The translations under genes were made by a program, and so were the position numbers. Positions 52,545-64,000 of a stretch of 64,000 bases of DNA are shown in pieces. The DNA lies in contig NC_084463.1 of assembly GCF_027409185.1 (NCBI RefSeq), positions 50,524,907 to 50,588,906 on the forward strand, given 5' to 3'. The DNA comes from Cynocephalus volans. Taxonomy: Eukaryota > Chordata > Mammalia > Dermoptera > Cynocephalidae. The stretch's first letter is position 1, and every line of letters begins with the position of its first letter. The notes under the pieces are model-generated. The model was not told the origin of the DNA. It saw only the letters and a program-made list of their open reading frames with translations, and made no database searches.

Positions 52545-52905
52545 GTCTCAGGTTTGAAGACCCAGAGCTAGATCAGATCCTCCTTTTTCTTACCATTTCT
52601 GTGACCCCAGACCAACCATTGTGTCCTCTAAGTCCTTCTTGTCTCTTAATATGCACAATGGGAATCATGCCAGCATCTACTTCATAGGAAACTCATCAGG
52701 CGTGTATGAAATAAAACTGAGAAATCTCAGGCTTGGTGCCACATGTAGAAAGATAATGCACACGTTTAGAGATAAGAGGTGAGGAAAAGAGTGAGAGGCA
52801 GCATGGACTAGAGCTCTGACAGGCCTGAGTTCCAGCAGTGTGAACTTGGGGAAGTCACTTCTCTTTTTGGCCTCATTTTTTCATTCAATGCTGGTAAAAC
52901 TTTAA
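52545..52905 (+). repeat. MIR fragments
   Basis: 'AACTTGGGGAAGTCACTTCT' (52844) with the following 'TTTTTTCATTCAATGCTGGTAAA' is a MIR core; a second weaker MIR-like 3' part lies at 52600-52720. Confidence 0.6.
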
Positions 52906-53089
52906 CATTAAATAAAATTCAGATATTTTTATCCTTTGATAATAAACCTTCCACTTCCTGTCCATCATGTTTACAATGAGACCCATGAGCCTCCCCTCAG
53001 CCTAGGAGGTGCAGCCTCCACGGTGGCTCCAACACTGCCTGGTTATTCACTCGCTTCTGACCAACAGGATAAAAACAAATGTGAGAGTA

Positions 53090-53470
53090 TCACTTCTGTC
53101 TTAGTCATTTCAGAGTGTGTGACAAAGCACTGTAGACAAGATCACTTGTAAATAACAGAAATTTACTTCTCACCATTCTGCAGCCTGGAAGTTTGAAATC
53201 AAGGTGCCACCGTGGCTGGGTTCTGGTGAGGACTCCCTTCCAGGTCGCAGACTGCAGACTTCAGGTTGTCTTTTAACCTGGCAGAGAGGGGAGGAGAGAG
53301 CCCTCTGTGGTCCATTTTATAAGGCCAGTCATCCCTTTCATGAGGGATCCAGCCTCATGACCTAATTACTTCCCAAAGGCCCCACTTTCTAATTTTATCA
53401 CATTGGCTGTTAGAATTTCAACATACAATTTCGAGGTGGTACAAAAACATTCAGACCATTGCAGATTCCA
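53090..53470 (-). mobile_element. MaLR LTR (MLT1/MST-type), minus strand
   Basis: Reverse complement of the LTR: 'TAACAGAAATTTACTTCTCA', 'GGTCCATTTTATAAGGCCAG', 'CTCATGACCTAATTACTTCC', 'TTAGAATTTCAACATACAAT', in the right order. Confidence 0.85.
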
Positions 53471-53845
53471 AGATTTGATTACACAAAAAGCTGTCATTTT
53501 CTTTTACTCTCTTCAATGTTTTCTGTTTCTCTCTTTTCCATTCTATTTCTCAAACTGTGAATGCAAGCTCCTATGTTATCAGATTCCCTATGTAGAGGCC
53601 CACATGGCAAAGATCTGAGGGAATATCCAGGCCAACAGATGAAAAGAAACTTAGGCTGTCCATCTAAACTGAGTGAAAAATATTTTTTACCAGGGAGTCA
53701 GAACACAATGGGTCTTTGATAGAAAAGCAAAGCCAGCAGACACTTTCTGAGTACCTGAAACGCTTGGGGTCACTTGCTCCAAGCACCACAATTCATAAAG
53801 AGAAAAACTGATATACTTATTTTCTGTAGCCCCTGTCTACAACAG

Positions 53846-54365
53846 ACTGGGTCACTTGCACTTTCACATAAATCTTAAGATGAGCATTTCTAGAGGAAAA
53901 AAATGTAGCTTAAGTTTTAATACAGATTGTATTGAATCTACATTTCAGTTTGGCAAGTATCATTATGTTAACAATGAATGTTAAATAATTTAACCAGACA
54001 TGTATTTTTATTTATTTAGGTCTTTTATAATTCACTCAAAAAAGCAGTTCTGTTTTTGCTGTAAACATCTTGAACTTTCAAAAATTTATTCTGAAGTAGG
54101 TGTAAGATTTTAGCAGATATTCTTTATCAGTCTGAAAAAGGTTCCTTCTATTTCTAGTTTGTTGAGTGTTTAATCATGAAGATGTGTTACCTTTTTTATA
54201 TGCTTTTAATGCACATATTGGGAATCAGCTTCTACAGACACTTTAAAACCAACGGCTCATCTTCCTTTCTGTGTCTGCATCCTTCTCTCACAAACGCAAT
54301 CTTTCTGAAGGCAAATCAGATTCTAAATATTAAAAACAGGGTGATGAATGAATAGTTGAGAACCT
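53846..54365 (+). repeat. Copy 2 of the 520-bp direct duplication
   Basis: Matches 42223-42742 with small indels (for example an extra 'TCTGAAAAA' at 54131 and loss of a TTC near 54231). Confidence 0.9.
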
Positions 54366-54369
54366 GCCT

Positions 54370-55020
54370 GATGAAATAATGGTGGAAACGCTCCCAGGTA
54401 TTGGCTGAGACCCAGACTTTCAGATCCAAAAGTCTCAAAGATCCCCAAACAGATTCAATTCAAAGGTCCTTTCTGAGACATGTTATAGTCCAACTGTCAA
54501 AACTCAAAGACAGACTGAGAACACTAAATACAAGAGAAAAGCACTAAATCTCCTATAAGGAAGTCCCTATCAGACTAACAGCAGGTTTCTAAGCAGAAAT
54601 CCCACAGGCCAGAAGAGAATATAATGATATATTCAAAGTACTAAAAGAAGAAAACCCTGCCAGCCAAGAATACTATTTCCAGCAATGCTATCCTTCAGAA
54701 ATGAAGGAGAAATAGAGTATTTCCCAGACAAACAAAAACTGCAGGAGTTCACCACCACACAATCAGCCCTATGAGAAATCCAAAATGACAATCACCCATG
54801 AATATATTAACAACAAAACCCACTGATATGTCAGATATGCAATCAAGAAAGAGAAAGAAACTATATCTTTCCACATCAAAAAACCACTGAACACCAAAGA
54901 CAAACATTAAAGGGAAAGAAAGAAACAAAAGGTACTCAAAAGAACAAAACAAAAATCAACAAAATGCCAGGAGTATGACAATAATTTTCAATAGCCACCC
55001 TAAATGCAAATGGATTTTAT
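54370..55020 (+). mobile_element. L1 fragment, sense (ORF1/ORF2 junction type)
   Basis: 'TATAGTCCAACTGTCAAAAC', 'CACAGGCCAGAAGAGAATAT', 'TATTTCCAGCAATGCTATCC' and 'CAGACAAACAAAAACTGCAG' follow the order known in L1M elements. No ORF. Confidence 0.8.
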
Positions 55021-55024
55021 TTCT

Positions 55025-57780
55025 CATTCAAAAGACACAATTTCAGATTTTGTTTAGTGTATTACTAAATTTGTTATGGCCTGCTAACCCATTAGATAAA
55101 CAATTTCTATTTGTACCCATTTTGTGGTAATAAACACTGGGTCTGTTGCTGGCCAGATAAAACTTAGAAACCCATGAGGACAGAATTCCTGATTTTTCCA
55201 TTACCATCCCTGGCACAGCAGAGGCCGCAGTTTATAAGCTTTTGGAGCCGGGATGGTGAGCACCCATGATGACGATCGGCATGATGGCAGGTGCCCCTCA
55301 TAGGGAAGCGCACCGTGTCATTGGCCCTGGTGGGAGAAAACACCACAGAAAAGCTTTGCAGGACCAGGTACCACTCAGCTCCTCATGCAGGTTTATGTCA
55401 GGCCAGGATGGGGTTATCAGCCAGACACCAAACAAGGTGACATGATGGGCTCTTTTCAAGCCCAAACCATCATTCACATAACTGACCACAAAGAAGGCAG
55501 GTGGCAGCGTCCAGAGTGTGGTTATCTGGGCCAGCCTGAGATCAGAGGGGCAGCCTAATTAGGCTGCAGACTGCTTTCTAGATGCATAGTATGGCATGGG
55601 CTTAAATGCTGTTCTCACACATCATGCAGCGTGAAGCATCTCATGGGTAAATCACTAGATGGTATAGCTAAATATTTTTAAGATATAATAATCTGTATTA
55701 TATATAAATATGGTTTTTTCTCAGACTTATTATTTTTAAAACTACCTTTTTTTTTTGCTTTGTCCTTTTTAAAATTGATTTCATAATAATAAAAAAACTG
55801 ACTTGAAACCAAGTTGGGAATCAATTGCAATGCAATAGCCTATGAATTTGAACCAATGAGGTAGTGGGAGGAGAGCACTTGGTAACACCTGTCCCTGCAT
55901 GTTCCTCCCAACACAGACCTGCTGCTCCCTGCTCCCTGTGGGGGACATGTGGGGGGCTTCTCCCTGCCCTGTACTCACACAGCCTGAGGCACCCTGCATT
56001 ACTGTCATGAGTGGCTTTATAAAAGTGAGCATTTGTGGAAAACAAATAACATCTAGGAAAATGCAGAGAGGGTTGGGGTAGGGGCAGGCGGCCTCACCTT
56101 GCGGGCCACCAATTCCTCTTGGGCCAGTTTCCTCATCTCTGAAATAAGGGTCATCTCCATTTGTGCTGCACTTTCAGGTTTCTATGAGGTACTTCAGTTT
56201 CATGTTTATTTCTGATTTGTACACAGAGAAGAGTCTGATTTGAACTAGCAATACCTTGAATCTAAGGAACATGTAGGTCTACCCTTTATATGTCTGCCAA
56301 TTCTGCCTCTGTACAGATTTGAAAAAAGGAGGTGAGTCACTAAATATGTGTTCATTCCTGGTTTTTTTTTTTTTCAATTAAAATTTCTCTTATTTATCAG
56401 GAAAAAGTGTCATCATAGTTTCCAAAATTAAGCATTTTATTTTAGATCAAACTAAAATAAATTGTTATTTAAATGTTTCTTCCTCTGTTAACAATTTTTT
56501 GGCTGTATTTAGTGCATATAGTGAGATATAAAGGAATAAATATTAAAGGCTGAGTAGTAAGACTACACTGAGGGAATTGAATCACTTGTCAAATTTAGCC
56601 AAAATAATCCATTGCTTTACCTAGTTAAAGTTTCCATTTCTTCATGGTAATGAAGAAAATACAATGCCAATTTTCTAAAATCATGAATGCTTGGTTTTAG
56701 AATAGAACAGAATAGACAGGCAGGAGCCATGGGTTATGGAGAGGGTGGCATGTCAGTCTGGGGGACGTTTTAGTGTGGTGGAGAGGAAACACTTTGTGGT
56801 TACTGTCTGGCTGTCAGTCTCTCTACAGACAGCACACTCAGGTCCTGTGAGGCAGACGCACTGTCGGGATTTGCAGATCTCATAGTTATTCATTGAGGAT
56901 TCTTGAATTTTTTAAGAACAACTTTGCAGAAACAAGTGATTTTACTGAGAGTTTAGCATTAACAATGTATGCAGCATACTGTTTGTAGAGTACTTATAAT
57001 AAGTAAGATAAATCTCAGTTCACTGCATGTGTGAGGACAAAGGTAATAAAATAAGTCTTCATTCTGTGTTGGTTCGAAAACTGTGTTACTGGCCCAGTCA
57101 GGGGCGAGTGGTCTTCACCACCGCCATGTGATCGCGTGTGGTTCCCAGACTCCCTGCTGTATCCAGGGGATTGCAGGTTTGCCGGGGCAGCCAGACTCGT
57201 TCAAAACTGCCTGGTTATGACAGCTCATCATCTTCCCGTTCCCTGTTTTCTGTGGGGGTTCCACTTCAATACAGTCCTAGAAGCAGTGCATCCGTGGCCA
57301 CCCGTTCTCACAGGCCTCAAAGATTCCGTACGAGAATATTAAACGTCCTTCATAGACACTCCTCAAACTGTGGACAGTTTTACAAGGTATTTAGAAGTGA
57401 GAAAGGAGGAGAGTGGAGAAATGTTGGGCCAGTTCTAACCTCTAGTAACGGTTTTGGGGGAGAAGTACAGAAATGTTACTATTGTCCACAGCAACATGAT
57501 TCAGAGGCATTTTTATGAGCAAATTTCGAGACAGTTTCAAATGAATAGAGTGATTTTGACATTTTTATAAGAAATTTTACTTAAAGAAAAATATATCACC
57601 ACTAAAAACTTTCTTGAACAATTAAATATTCACTTTATTAGAAATATCTCAACATTCGAAATGACTTAAACAATATAATAAAATCAATGTACCCACCGAA
57701 GTGTAATAACTGGAACATTACCGGTGGATGGAAAGAAACAAAAGTGCAATTCCTTATGGACGACATGAGCATGTGTTCAG
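55025..57780. other. Long stretch without a recognised gene
   Basis: Minus-strand frames at 55164-55489 (60 and 63 codons) run through a moderately GC-rich block that has a coding-like look, but they overlap in different frames and I recognise no protein. A short MIR-like tract is at about 56110-56160, and a G+C-richer block lies at 57090-57340. Possible old LTR material; nothing firmer. Confidence 0.35.
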
Positions 57781-57789
57781 AAAACCCGA

Positions 57790-57925
57790 AAGAATGTACA
57801 GAGTAACTATTAAATTTAACAATGTGAGTTTACTAGGACCACTGGATAGAACACCAGTTGTGCAAAAACTCAATTGCATTTCTACGTACCAGCAACAAAA
57901 ACTACGGAGAAACTATAAAAACCAA
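57790..57925 (+). mobile_element. Short L1 ORF2 fragment (sense)
   Basis: 'AACTCAATTGCATTTCTACG' and 'TACCAGCAACAAAAACTACG' are diverged ORF2 text. Confidence 0.55.
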
Positions 57926-57927
57926 AT

Positions 57928-58300
57928 GGCAGCCGAAGGCGGGTTGTCGCTCGCTTTGCTGGAGGCGGCCTGCACATGGTGGGCTGAGGGGCCAACACTC
58001 TACTTTGCATCTGAAAGTCAGCAGCAGCTGCTCACTCTCATGAGCCGACCTGCGCTTTGTACTGAACTTCAAGTATGTTTTTCTTGCTTTTGATAGACTT
58101 GATGTCTGTGCTGAACTTCCTTGAGTGTTAGACTTGGTGTGCGCCCTGCTCAGTCTCTGGAGCTATGCCTCACTCTCTGTGGGACCTGCATTTCTTATCT
58201 GTCCTATTAAACTTGTTCTCACTGTCTACTGTGACTCTGCCCTTGAATTCTTTCCTGTGGCAGAGTCAAGATCCCATTAAGAGGACTGTGTGCATTGAGG
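57928..58300 (+). mobile_element. Probable ERV1 solo LTR
   Basis: GC-rich 5' part (57930-58070), then 'CTGTCCTATTAAACTTGTTC' (poly(A)-signal-like, 58199) and 'GAATTCTTTCCTGTGGCAGAGT' near 58246, the typical U5 end of a class I LTR. Confidence 0.5.
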
Positions 58301-58674
58301 CCAGCTATCAGCCACCCCCCACCAGACCCTATCTCCAGCATCATAAGGAGATAGAGCTGAGACCAAAAGAGGCTTTGCTCTTATGCCCCAGAGAAACACT
58401 CTCTTTCAAGCTTAAGGTGCAGAACTCTGTCTGCTCCAGGATGACTCCAGGCCATAGCTCTTTGAAGATGTTAAGGACATGTTTCCCAGGATATGGCTTG
58501 TATATAATGTGCATTTTTACCACAAAGTGACAAGTAAACTAATACCATTAATAAACCCGGTAGGTTTGATGATCTGACTTTACAAAAACTCAGTAACACA
58601 CAAATGTTTCCCATTGCTTCAGGATTCATAGCTTCATTAAGCATTAATGTTTACACACAAAAAACATATTGAAA

Positions 58675-58775
58675 ACCTGCTGTGTGACAGACTTTACTCT
58701 GAGCACTATAGATACAACGGTGAACAGCGCAGACAGAAATTCCTGCCTTACAGGGGCTTACAACCTAGTGGTTTT
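58675..58775 (+). repeat. MIR/L2-related fragment
   Basis: 'ACCTGCTGTGTGACAGACTT', 'GAGCACTATAGATACAACGG', 'CTTACAGGGGCTTACAACCT' is the familiar ancient tail 'gtgccaggc...gggatacaa...gagcttac'. Confidence 0.6.
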
Positions 58776-58974
58776 TCTTTGAATATGGAACTTCCTGTGA
58801 GCATAACACTGGATTTTATGTGATTTTCAAAGTTGCAAGACTATCAGTTACATAAAGTGGAACTTATGCATAGACAAGCATAGCCTACAACCAGAATTTG
58901 GACATAACCTTTTCAGGTCTTCTATTGCTTTAGAAGACTCAGTGGTAAAAAAATATCCGTGGAGATAATGCTTT

Positions 58975-59200
58975 GGACACTGGGCTATCTGCATCTCATC
59001 TTGGGCAGTCTGTGGTAGTGGAGTGAGCACTGAACTTGGAGTCAGAAAATCTAGATATGTCTGGCCTCCCAAGCACTATTCTTGTGACCTTCAGCAAGAG
59101 AGTTAACTTCTGTGGCCTTCAGTGTCTCTGTTTGTAAAATGAGGGAGAATAACAGCCATTCCACCCATGTGAAAGTGTTCTATAAAGCCCAAAGCAAAAG
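58975..59200 (+). repeat. MIR element
   Basis: 'GAGCACTGAACTTGGAGTCA' to 'GTAAAATGAGGGAGAATAAC' includes the MIR core 'TGTGACCTTCAGCAAGAGAGTTAAC' (59090 region) in the expected order. Confidence 0.8.
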
Positions 59201-59499
59201 AAAACAAAATAGAAATGAATTACAGTTGAGAAAACGCTTGAGATGTATGAAATTGCACATAAATGCGTGGTGTTAATATCCCTAACCTAATATGAATGTG
59301 AACTGTGATAAATACAGGCAGCCTTATAATCTGATCTGCTACCTCATCACTGGGCAAGTCAGATACCGCAGAAGCTGGTTGCACTCTGTCCTTTGCTCTC
59401 CATCTGGAGGACTTTTTGAGTGTCAGCTTGCCTAGGCCAGAGGACAGTTCCTAGAATCCCCTTTCTAGGGTGTTTCTGGGGAGGTGGGTGGTGAGGGAG

Positions 59500-59960
59500 A
59501 TGCATCTAGGAGAACTAGAGGACAGGGAGCAGTGGCTGCCACTCTGCACCATTCACATGTCCTCTCCCAGTTATTCATCCAAACTACGGTGTAGGTGGTG
59601 CTGGGAAGGGATTTCGCAGATGTGATGGAAAACTCTGATCAGCTGACTGTGAGTCACTCAAAGGGGAGATTATTCTGGTGGGCCTCATTTGACCAATTGG
59701 AAGGTTTTAAAAGCAACCGTATTCCCTCCCTGGGGGAGAGATTGCAGACAGCCCTGGGTCAGCATCTGCTCCCTTCCTCCAGACCTGCTTCCTGACAGCC
59801 CCCTTTACACAACAGCTATAGCTCACATGCACAGAATTCTGGTTACTCGTGATCATCCCTTCCTAGCCGCCAACCCTAACAACTTCGGACTTGTTTAACC
59901 ATCATGCACAACTGGGTAAACTATTTCTTGCAATAAATCCATCTATATATGTTTCTATCT
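59500..59960 (+). mobile_element. ERVL/MLT2-type LTR
   Basis: 'GGGATTTCGCAGATGTGATG' (59608), 'CTCAAAGGGGAGATTATTCTGG', 'AACTTCGGACTTGTTTAACC' and 'CAATAAATCCATCTATATAT' are the ordered landmarks of this LTR class. Confidence 0.7.
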
Positions 59961-60759
59961 CCTCGCACTTGGTCTACTCTTGTTGGAAACAGAGGCACAT
60001 CCTTGCCTGCTCGCTGGCGTTTTGCCTGTAAAGGTAACATTACTCCCACCATGGCTGTCCTTATGCTTAAAGAAAAGTTGGCCTCAGCCTCTAAGTACAT
60101 TTGGGAGACACAAGCCTCTGGCACATTATGTGCTGCAGGAATGGGCTGAGGAACTAGGCTGATATTCGATGTAAGGATCAATAAAACATAACAAGGTGGA
60201 GCCCACTGACAACCTGCTCTGGAGTGTTACTCTCCATCCCCTACCACTCAGGACCACTCATGGGCTCATAATTTCCTACGTGCAATGACCCCTTCTTAGG
60301 GCTTTCAGTTGAACTAGGTGGTCTACTGGCCTGTGTGTGTGTTTCCTCAGTGCAGTTTGTCCTAAACCATCAAGACAGATGGCCAGCTCAGGTAAGTTTG
60401 TGCAACAAACCCAGGGAAAGAAACACTAAATCAATCTACTGGACAAATACGAATGCTCTCATTAGGAGCTTAATAATTCACATCAGCCTTTGGTTCTTTC
60501 CATGACATTAATTCCATATTCGACTACAGAGCAATCGCTCTTCTCAAACTTGTGAGACACCCAACGAGAACTCTCAGTTCCCAGAATGTGAAAATAGTTT
60601 TCATACGGCCCAAAGAGATACATCTCAGAACTAGCCTCCCTCCTCCTGTGCCCCCTACACACACAGCCACAGCTTATGACCTCTGAATATTGGAAGCAAA
60701 GCTTGGAACTTCCCCCACGCATGCTCAGACTTACAGTCCCATCTTTTCCCCATTCAGAC

Positions 60760-60985
60760 TAATAACTCACATGTAGTGATTTCTGTGGGCCCAAGCACTG
60801 TTTTAAATGCTCTAAATATATCAACTGATGTCTAGCATCTGTGAAGTAGAACTACTTTATTATCAGTATTTTACCAATAAAAGAACTGAGACACAGATGA
60901 TCAGCGTCTTGCCTGAGGTCTGCTAACTAGAAAAGGAAGGAGTGAGGAGTTAGAGATTGAGCCAGTCCTGCAGCCCATCCATTTA
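60760..60985 (+). repeat. MIR element
   Basis: 'AAGCACTGTTTTAAATGCTC', 'ACTTTATTATCAGTATTTTACC' and 'GAACTGAGACACAGATGATC' then 'CTTGCCTGAGGTCTGCTAAC' give the whole MIR core. Confidence 0.85.
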
Positions 60986-60989
60986 ATTT

Positions 60990-62635
60990 TTCAGAAGTGC
61001 CACTCCCTACGCAGGGTACTTACTGCACTACCCTTCTCTTCTGTGTACCTCCCCATAAGGTTTTGCTACGTTTTTAAAAATCGCTCTACCTTCTTCACCT
61101 GCTGGCCCTTCTGCCTCCGTTCCCCCATCTCCTCAGAAGCACACAGCTATCTCAGTGACTCTTTCGGAAGAAGGCGTCAAGTTTACACAGGATAAGAGCA
61201 GCCAACTGGGTTTTTCATTATGGGCATCCCCCCACAATCTTACACAAAACTCCAATTTCCTTTTATGCGATCCAAGCCCTTCAGCATCCTCATGCTGGCA
61301 CTGCACACAAGGCAATGCTTCAGATCGTCTGCAAGGAGCTCTGGTGTTCATCTCTCCACCCTCCTGTGCCTGCACTTTCCAGCTGGGTAGCTCTGCCTGA
61401 GGCACTGCAGTGTCAGAAGCAAACACACCCTAACAGCTTTTTGTCATTTACCTGTCTTTCCCCAGAGTGCTGCTTCACCTTAGAGAGTTAGTAGGGAGGA
61501 GATAATCCCCAGGGCGAATGAAAACAATGCTTCCTTACAACTTGTGGGATGTCACTTCTGGCTAAGCTGCCAGGTTCGTACTCTCAGGGCACATCACAAA
61601 GCAAGCTGGGGTTTGTATACCAAGGCAGCTTCTTCCTCTTTGAATAAAGTAACATCAAATGCACTGTTCTGATGAGCAGGATATTAATCAAATACACTAT
61701 TTCCAGGTAAATAAAGGGTTCTGGAGAATTAGGTAGAAAAAATAATACTGAGTTTCAGATACATGTAAAGCTCTCCAGCTAAAATTAAAATAGCAAGTAA
61801 ATAAATCAAGTGGAACAGGCCAGCATTATAGAAAATCACTTGATGTCACTCAGTGATTCAATAAATATATTTTTTCAACCTGAGGCAATGCTGTTCCAGT
61901 CACTGTGCTAGGACCGTATTTGATGAGCAAGACTGAAAAGCTTCTGTTCTCACAAGAACTCACATTTTGGCAGAATGCTAGGAAGCACACCTTGACACTA
62001 TTCCCAAGAGAGGTGACATCCAAGTGATAGGTGGCTTAGCCTTCTTTACCTGCCTTAGTGTCCCTTCTTTTGTTAATAACACCTGGATATTTCCTTTGGA
62101 GAGCTGTGTCTACAACAATGCCAGTCGTCCTGGCTCAGGAGACAGGCCTGTGTCCTGGGCCTACTGAGAGCATCACGTGTCCCTGGGGATGGCAATCATG
62201 CAACAAGATCCACTCACGCACTTGAGACTCTCATCCTTGGATTCTCCAAACTGTTGGAAGTAAGCCACGAGCTGCTGGGGACAGACTGAAAGCAGCAGAG
62301 ACAGCGAGACAAAACCCTAACTGCACTGCATGAGCCCCTGAATCCAGTTCTATCGAGGCTAGATATACTGTGAGACTTGGGAGACACATAAATCTCTCTC
62401 ACGTTTTTTCCTTTAGATCAGTTTGAGTTGGGATTCTATCTCTTCCAACAGATCTTGACTAAGAACAGTTAAGAATCCTTCATTTTCAGCTGAACATTGA
62501 AAAGTTACTTACTCATCTGCTGTGTTTACAAGGCTTTCACTCACAGTAAGACAGGTCTAGCTTGGCCTCCCGGTTCATCACTTACCAGATTTAGAATTCT
62601 GATTCCTCTTCTCTCTCACCTCTAAACTGACAGTA
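60990..62635. other. Mostly unassigned sequence with an ancient LINE-like piece
   Basis: A MIR/L2-like tract is at 61855-61990 ('CAGTCACTGTGCTAGGACCG', 'AACTCACATTTTGGCAGAAT'). The 97-codon frame at 61133-61426 is unsupported. No exons recognised. Confidence 0.4.
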
Positions 62636-62639
62636 ACAG

Positions 62640-62770
62640 CAGAGCCTTCTTTGTAGGTTTGCAAAATGCAGTGAGACCCTGGATGGAGAATGCTTTGCAC
62701 AGTGCCTGGCACATGGTAAGTGCCCAATAAATGGCAGTCATTTTGATTCTGATGATAATGGTTATTATCA
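62640..62770 (+). repeat. MIR 3' fragment
   Basis: 'TGCTTTGCACAGTGCCTGGC' and 'TAAGTGCCCAATAAATGGCA' are the MIR 3' end. Confidence 0.75.
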
Positions 62771-62789
62771 TAATCATGATCATAACACT

Positions 62790-64000
62790 CCAAACCCTCT
62801 CCTGGCTCTATGCCCTCCCCTCTTGCAACTGCCCTGTTTCCCTGCTTCCTTTCACTACAAAACTCTTTTTAAAGGATATGTATTCTCTTTATTTTGCACT
62901 TTTTACTTTCTGCCCCCTGATTTCCACCACTCCAATCAGGCTTTTATTTCCCCAGTATGCTATTGAAATTGCTGTTGTCAAGATCACCTATAAACTCCAT
63001 CTTGCCAAAAACAGTAATTAAATTTCCTCTCACTTTTCTCAGCCCTTTGGTTGTGTTTACCACAGTGGACACATTCTTCATCTTGAAGCATTGTCCTCAC
63101 TTGGCTTCTGGGAAACCACACACCAGGCTTTTCTTCAACCTGACTCTCCACCCTCTGTCTGTCTTTGCTGTCTCCTCCTCCTCTTCTGATGATCTCTCTA
63201 TGCTCACTCCCTGGGTCACTTCATTGTGTTCTTACCTAGGTAAACCACTTATCCATCAATGGCTTTGCAATATATCCCTGTAGTCCCAAACCCTCCCCTG
63301 AGGTCCAGATCCCTCAGTCTAACCATCCATGTAACTTCACTTGGATGTCTAACAGGGCCCTTAAGCATAATAGAAACAAAACTCACTTGTCAATTTCACC
63401 ATCCCTCTCTTCTCCTAGAACCTGCTCCTCCTCATGGGGTCTCCATCTTGGAAGATAGCATGATTATTTCTACTTTCTCAGATGAAAACCTAGACATCAT
63501 CTTCAATTCCTGTCTTTTCTTGGTCACCACATTCAACTTATCAGCAGGTACTGTAGACTCTGACTTCAGATTTATTCTGAATCTAATTCCATTTCATTTC
63601 CTCCACCCTTTCCAACTGAGTTCACACACAAGACTATGCAGCAGCATTTCACTGGTCCCCAGACCTTACATTTGCCCCCTCAGATACTGACAGATCATCT
63701 CACACTTCTGCCACCTCAAATCTCCAGTGGCTTAATACCTGTAATACCTATTACACCAATGATAAAATTCAAGCACCTATGATATGACTATCATAAAATC
63801 CAAAATTCTTTAAAATGTCCCATGACATTTATGTTTTATGTAGCACTTGCATCCTCCTCTGACTATCACTTGCAAACTTCTTCCACCTGTCTGTCACTTT
63901 CTCACCATCTCCAGCCACACTCAGTGTGCTTCAGGGATCTCACACATGCCACACTGGGTCCTGCTTCAAGGCTTTTGTTGTTGCTGTTCCTTCTGCCTGG
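62790..64000 (+). mobile_element. L2 LINE, sense, runs off the window
   Basis: Long ordered L2 match: 'GCTGTTGTCAAGATCACCTA' (62972), 'GTTTACCACAGTGGACACAT', 'CTCAGATGAAAACCTAGACA', 'CCTCAAATCTCCAGTGGCTT' and 'GCTTTTGTTGTTGCTGTTCC TTCTGCCTGG' at the end. The open frames of 96-143 codons here are remnants of L2 ORF2 or chance. Confidence 0.85.

Noticed and set aside
63259..63690. 143-codon + strand frame near the right end
   Set aside because: It lies within an L2 LINE and shows no separate protein similarity that I recognise.

Overview
This is a window of placental-mammal nuclear DNA. It is AT-rich, intron-bearing and dominated by transposable elements (L1, MIR, L2, MaLR/ERVL and ERV1 LTRs, TA-flanked DNA transposons, microsatellites), with one clear protein-coding gene. 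Five inserts belong to a tRNA-derived SINE whose start is GGGCCGGCCCGTGGCTCACT, with tRNA-Ile-like A and B boxes and partly dimeric structure. I saw no Alu, B1 or other 7SL-derived SINE. Together with a full-length THE1/MST-like MaLR whose LTRs look only about 10-12% diverged, this best fits a dermopteran (colugo, Cyn-type SINEs). I know this only from memory; a rhinolophoid bat with a similar SINE is the main alternative.

The gene is a KRAB-C2H2 zinc-finger (KZFP) locus on the minus strand, from a CpG-rich promoter near 39.4-40.1 kb down to about 21.5 kb. I could assemble it from splice signals and frame: a probable 5'UTR exon ending at 39444, a start exon (35973-35915, ATG at 35929), a 127-bp KRAB-A exon (26450-26324), a 90-bp KRAB-B exon (26084-25995) and a terminal exon (23653-21540). 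All junction phases agree and give a 781-residue protein with an intact KRAB domain, two degenerate fingers and 17 intact C2H2 fingers. Past the stop codon the 3'UTR carries about seven more finger units in decay (21539-20655), one of them split by a 283-bp MER2/Tigger-like transposon. A second CpG-rich patch at 7.8-8.4 kb holds what looks like a ZNF91-type first exon, also on the minus strand, whose body is not in the window. The setting is therefore probably a KZFP cluster.

Layout: 1-3.45 kb, 3' half of an ERV (pol end, env remnant, LTR); 3.5-7.8 kb, L1 and LTR fragments, a short hairpin and a tRNA-like SINE monomer; 7.8-8.4 kb, orphan promoter; 8.6-20.6 kb, DNA transposon, L1s, a tailless SINE fragment and a complete MaLR nested in L1; 20.6-40.1 kb, the KZFP gene with introns full of L1/LTR/SINE; 40-52 kb, mostly antisense L1 with a 251-bp hairpin and a GC-rich minisatellite; 52-64 kb, lower-density old repeats (MIR, L2, MaLR, ERVL LTR) and one half of a 520-bp direct duplication. 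Most of the 3' 24 kb has no recognisable gene.
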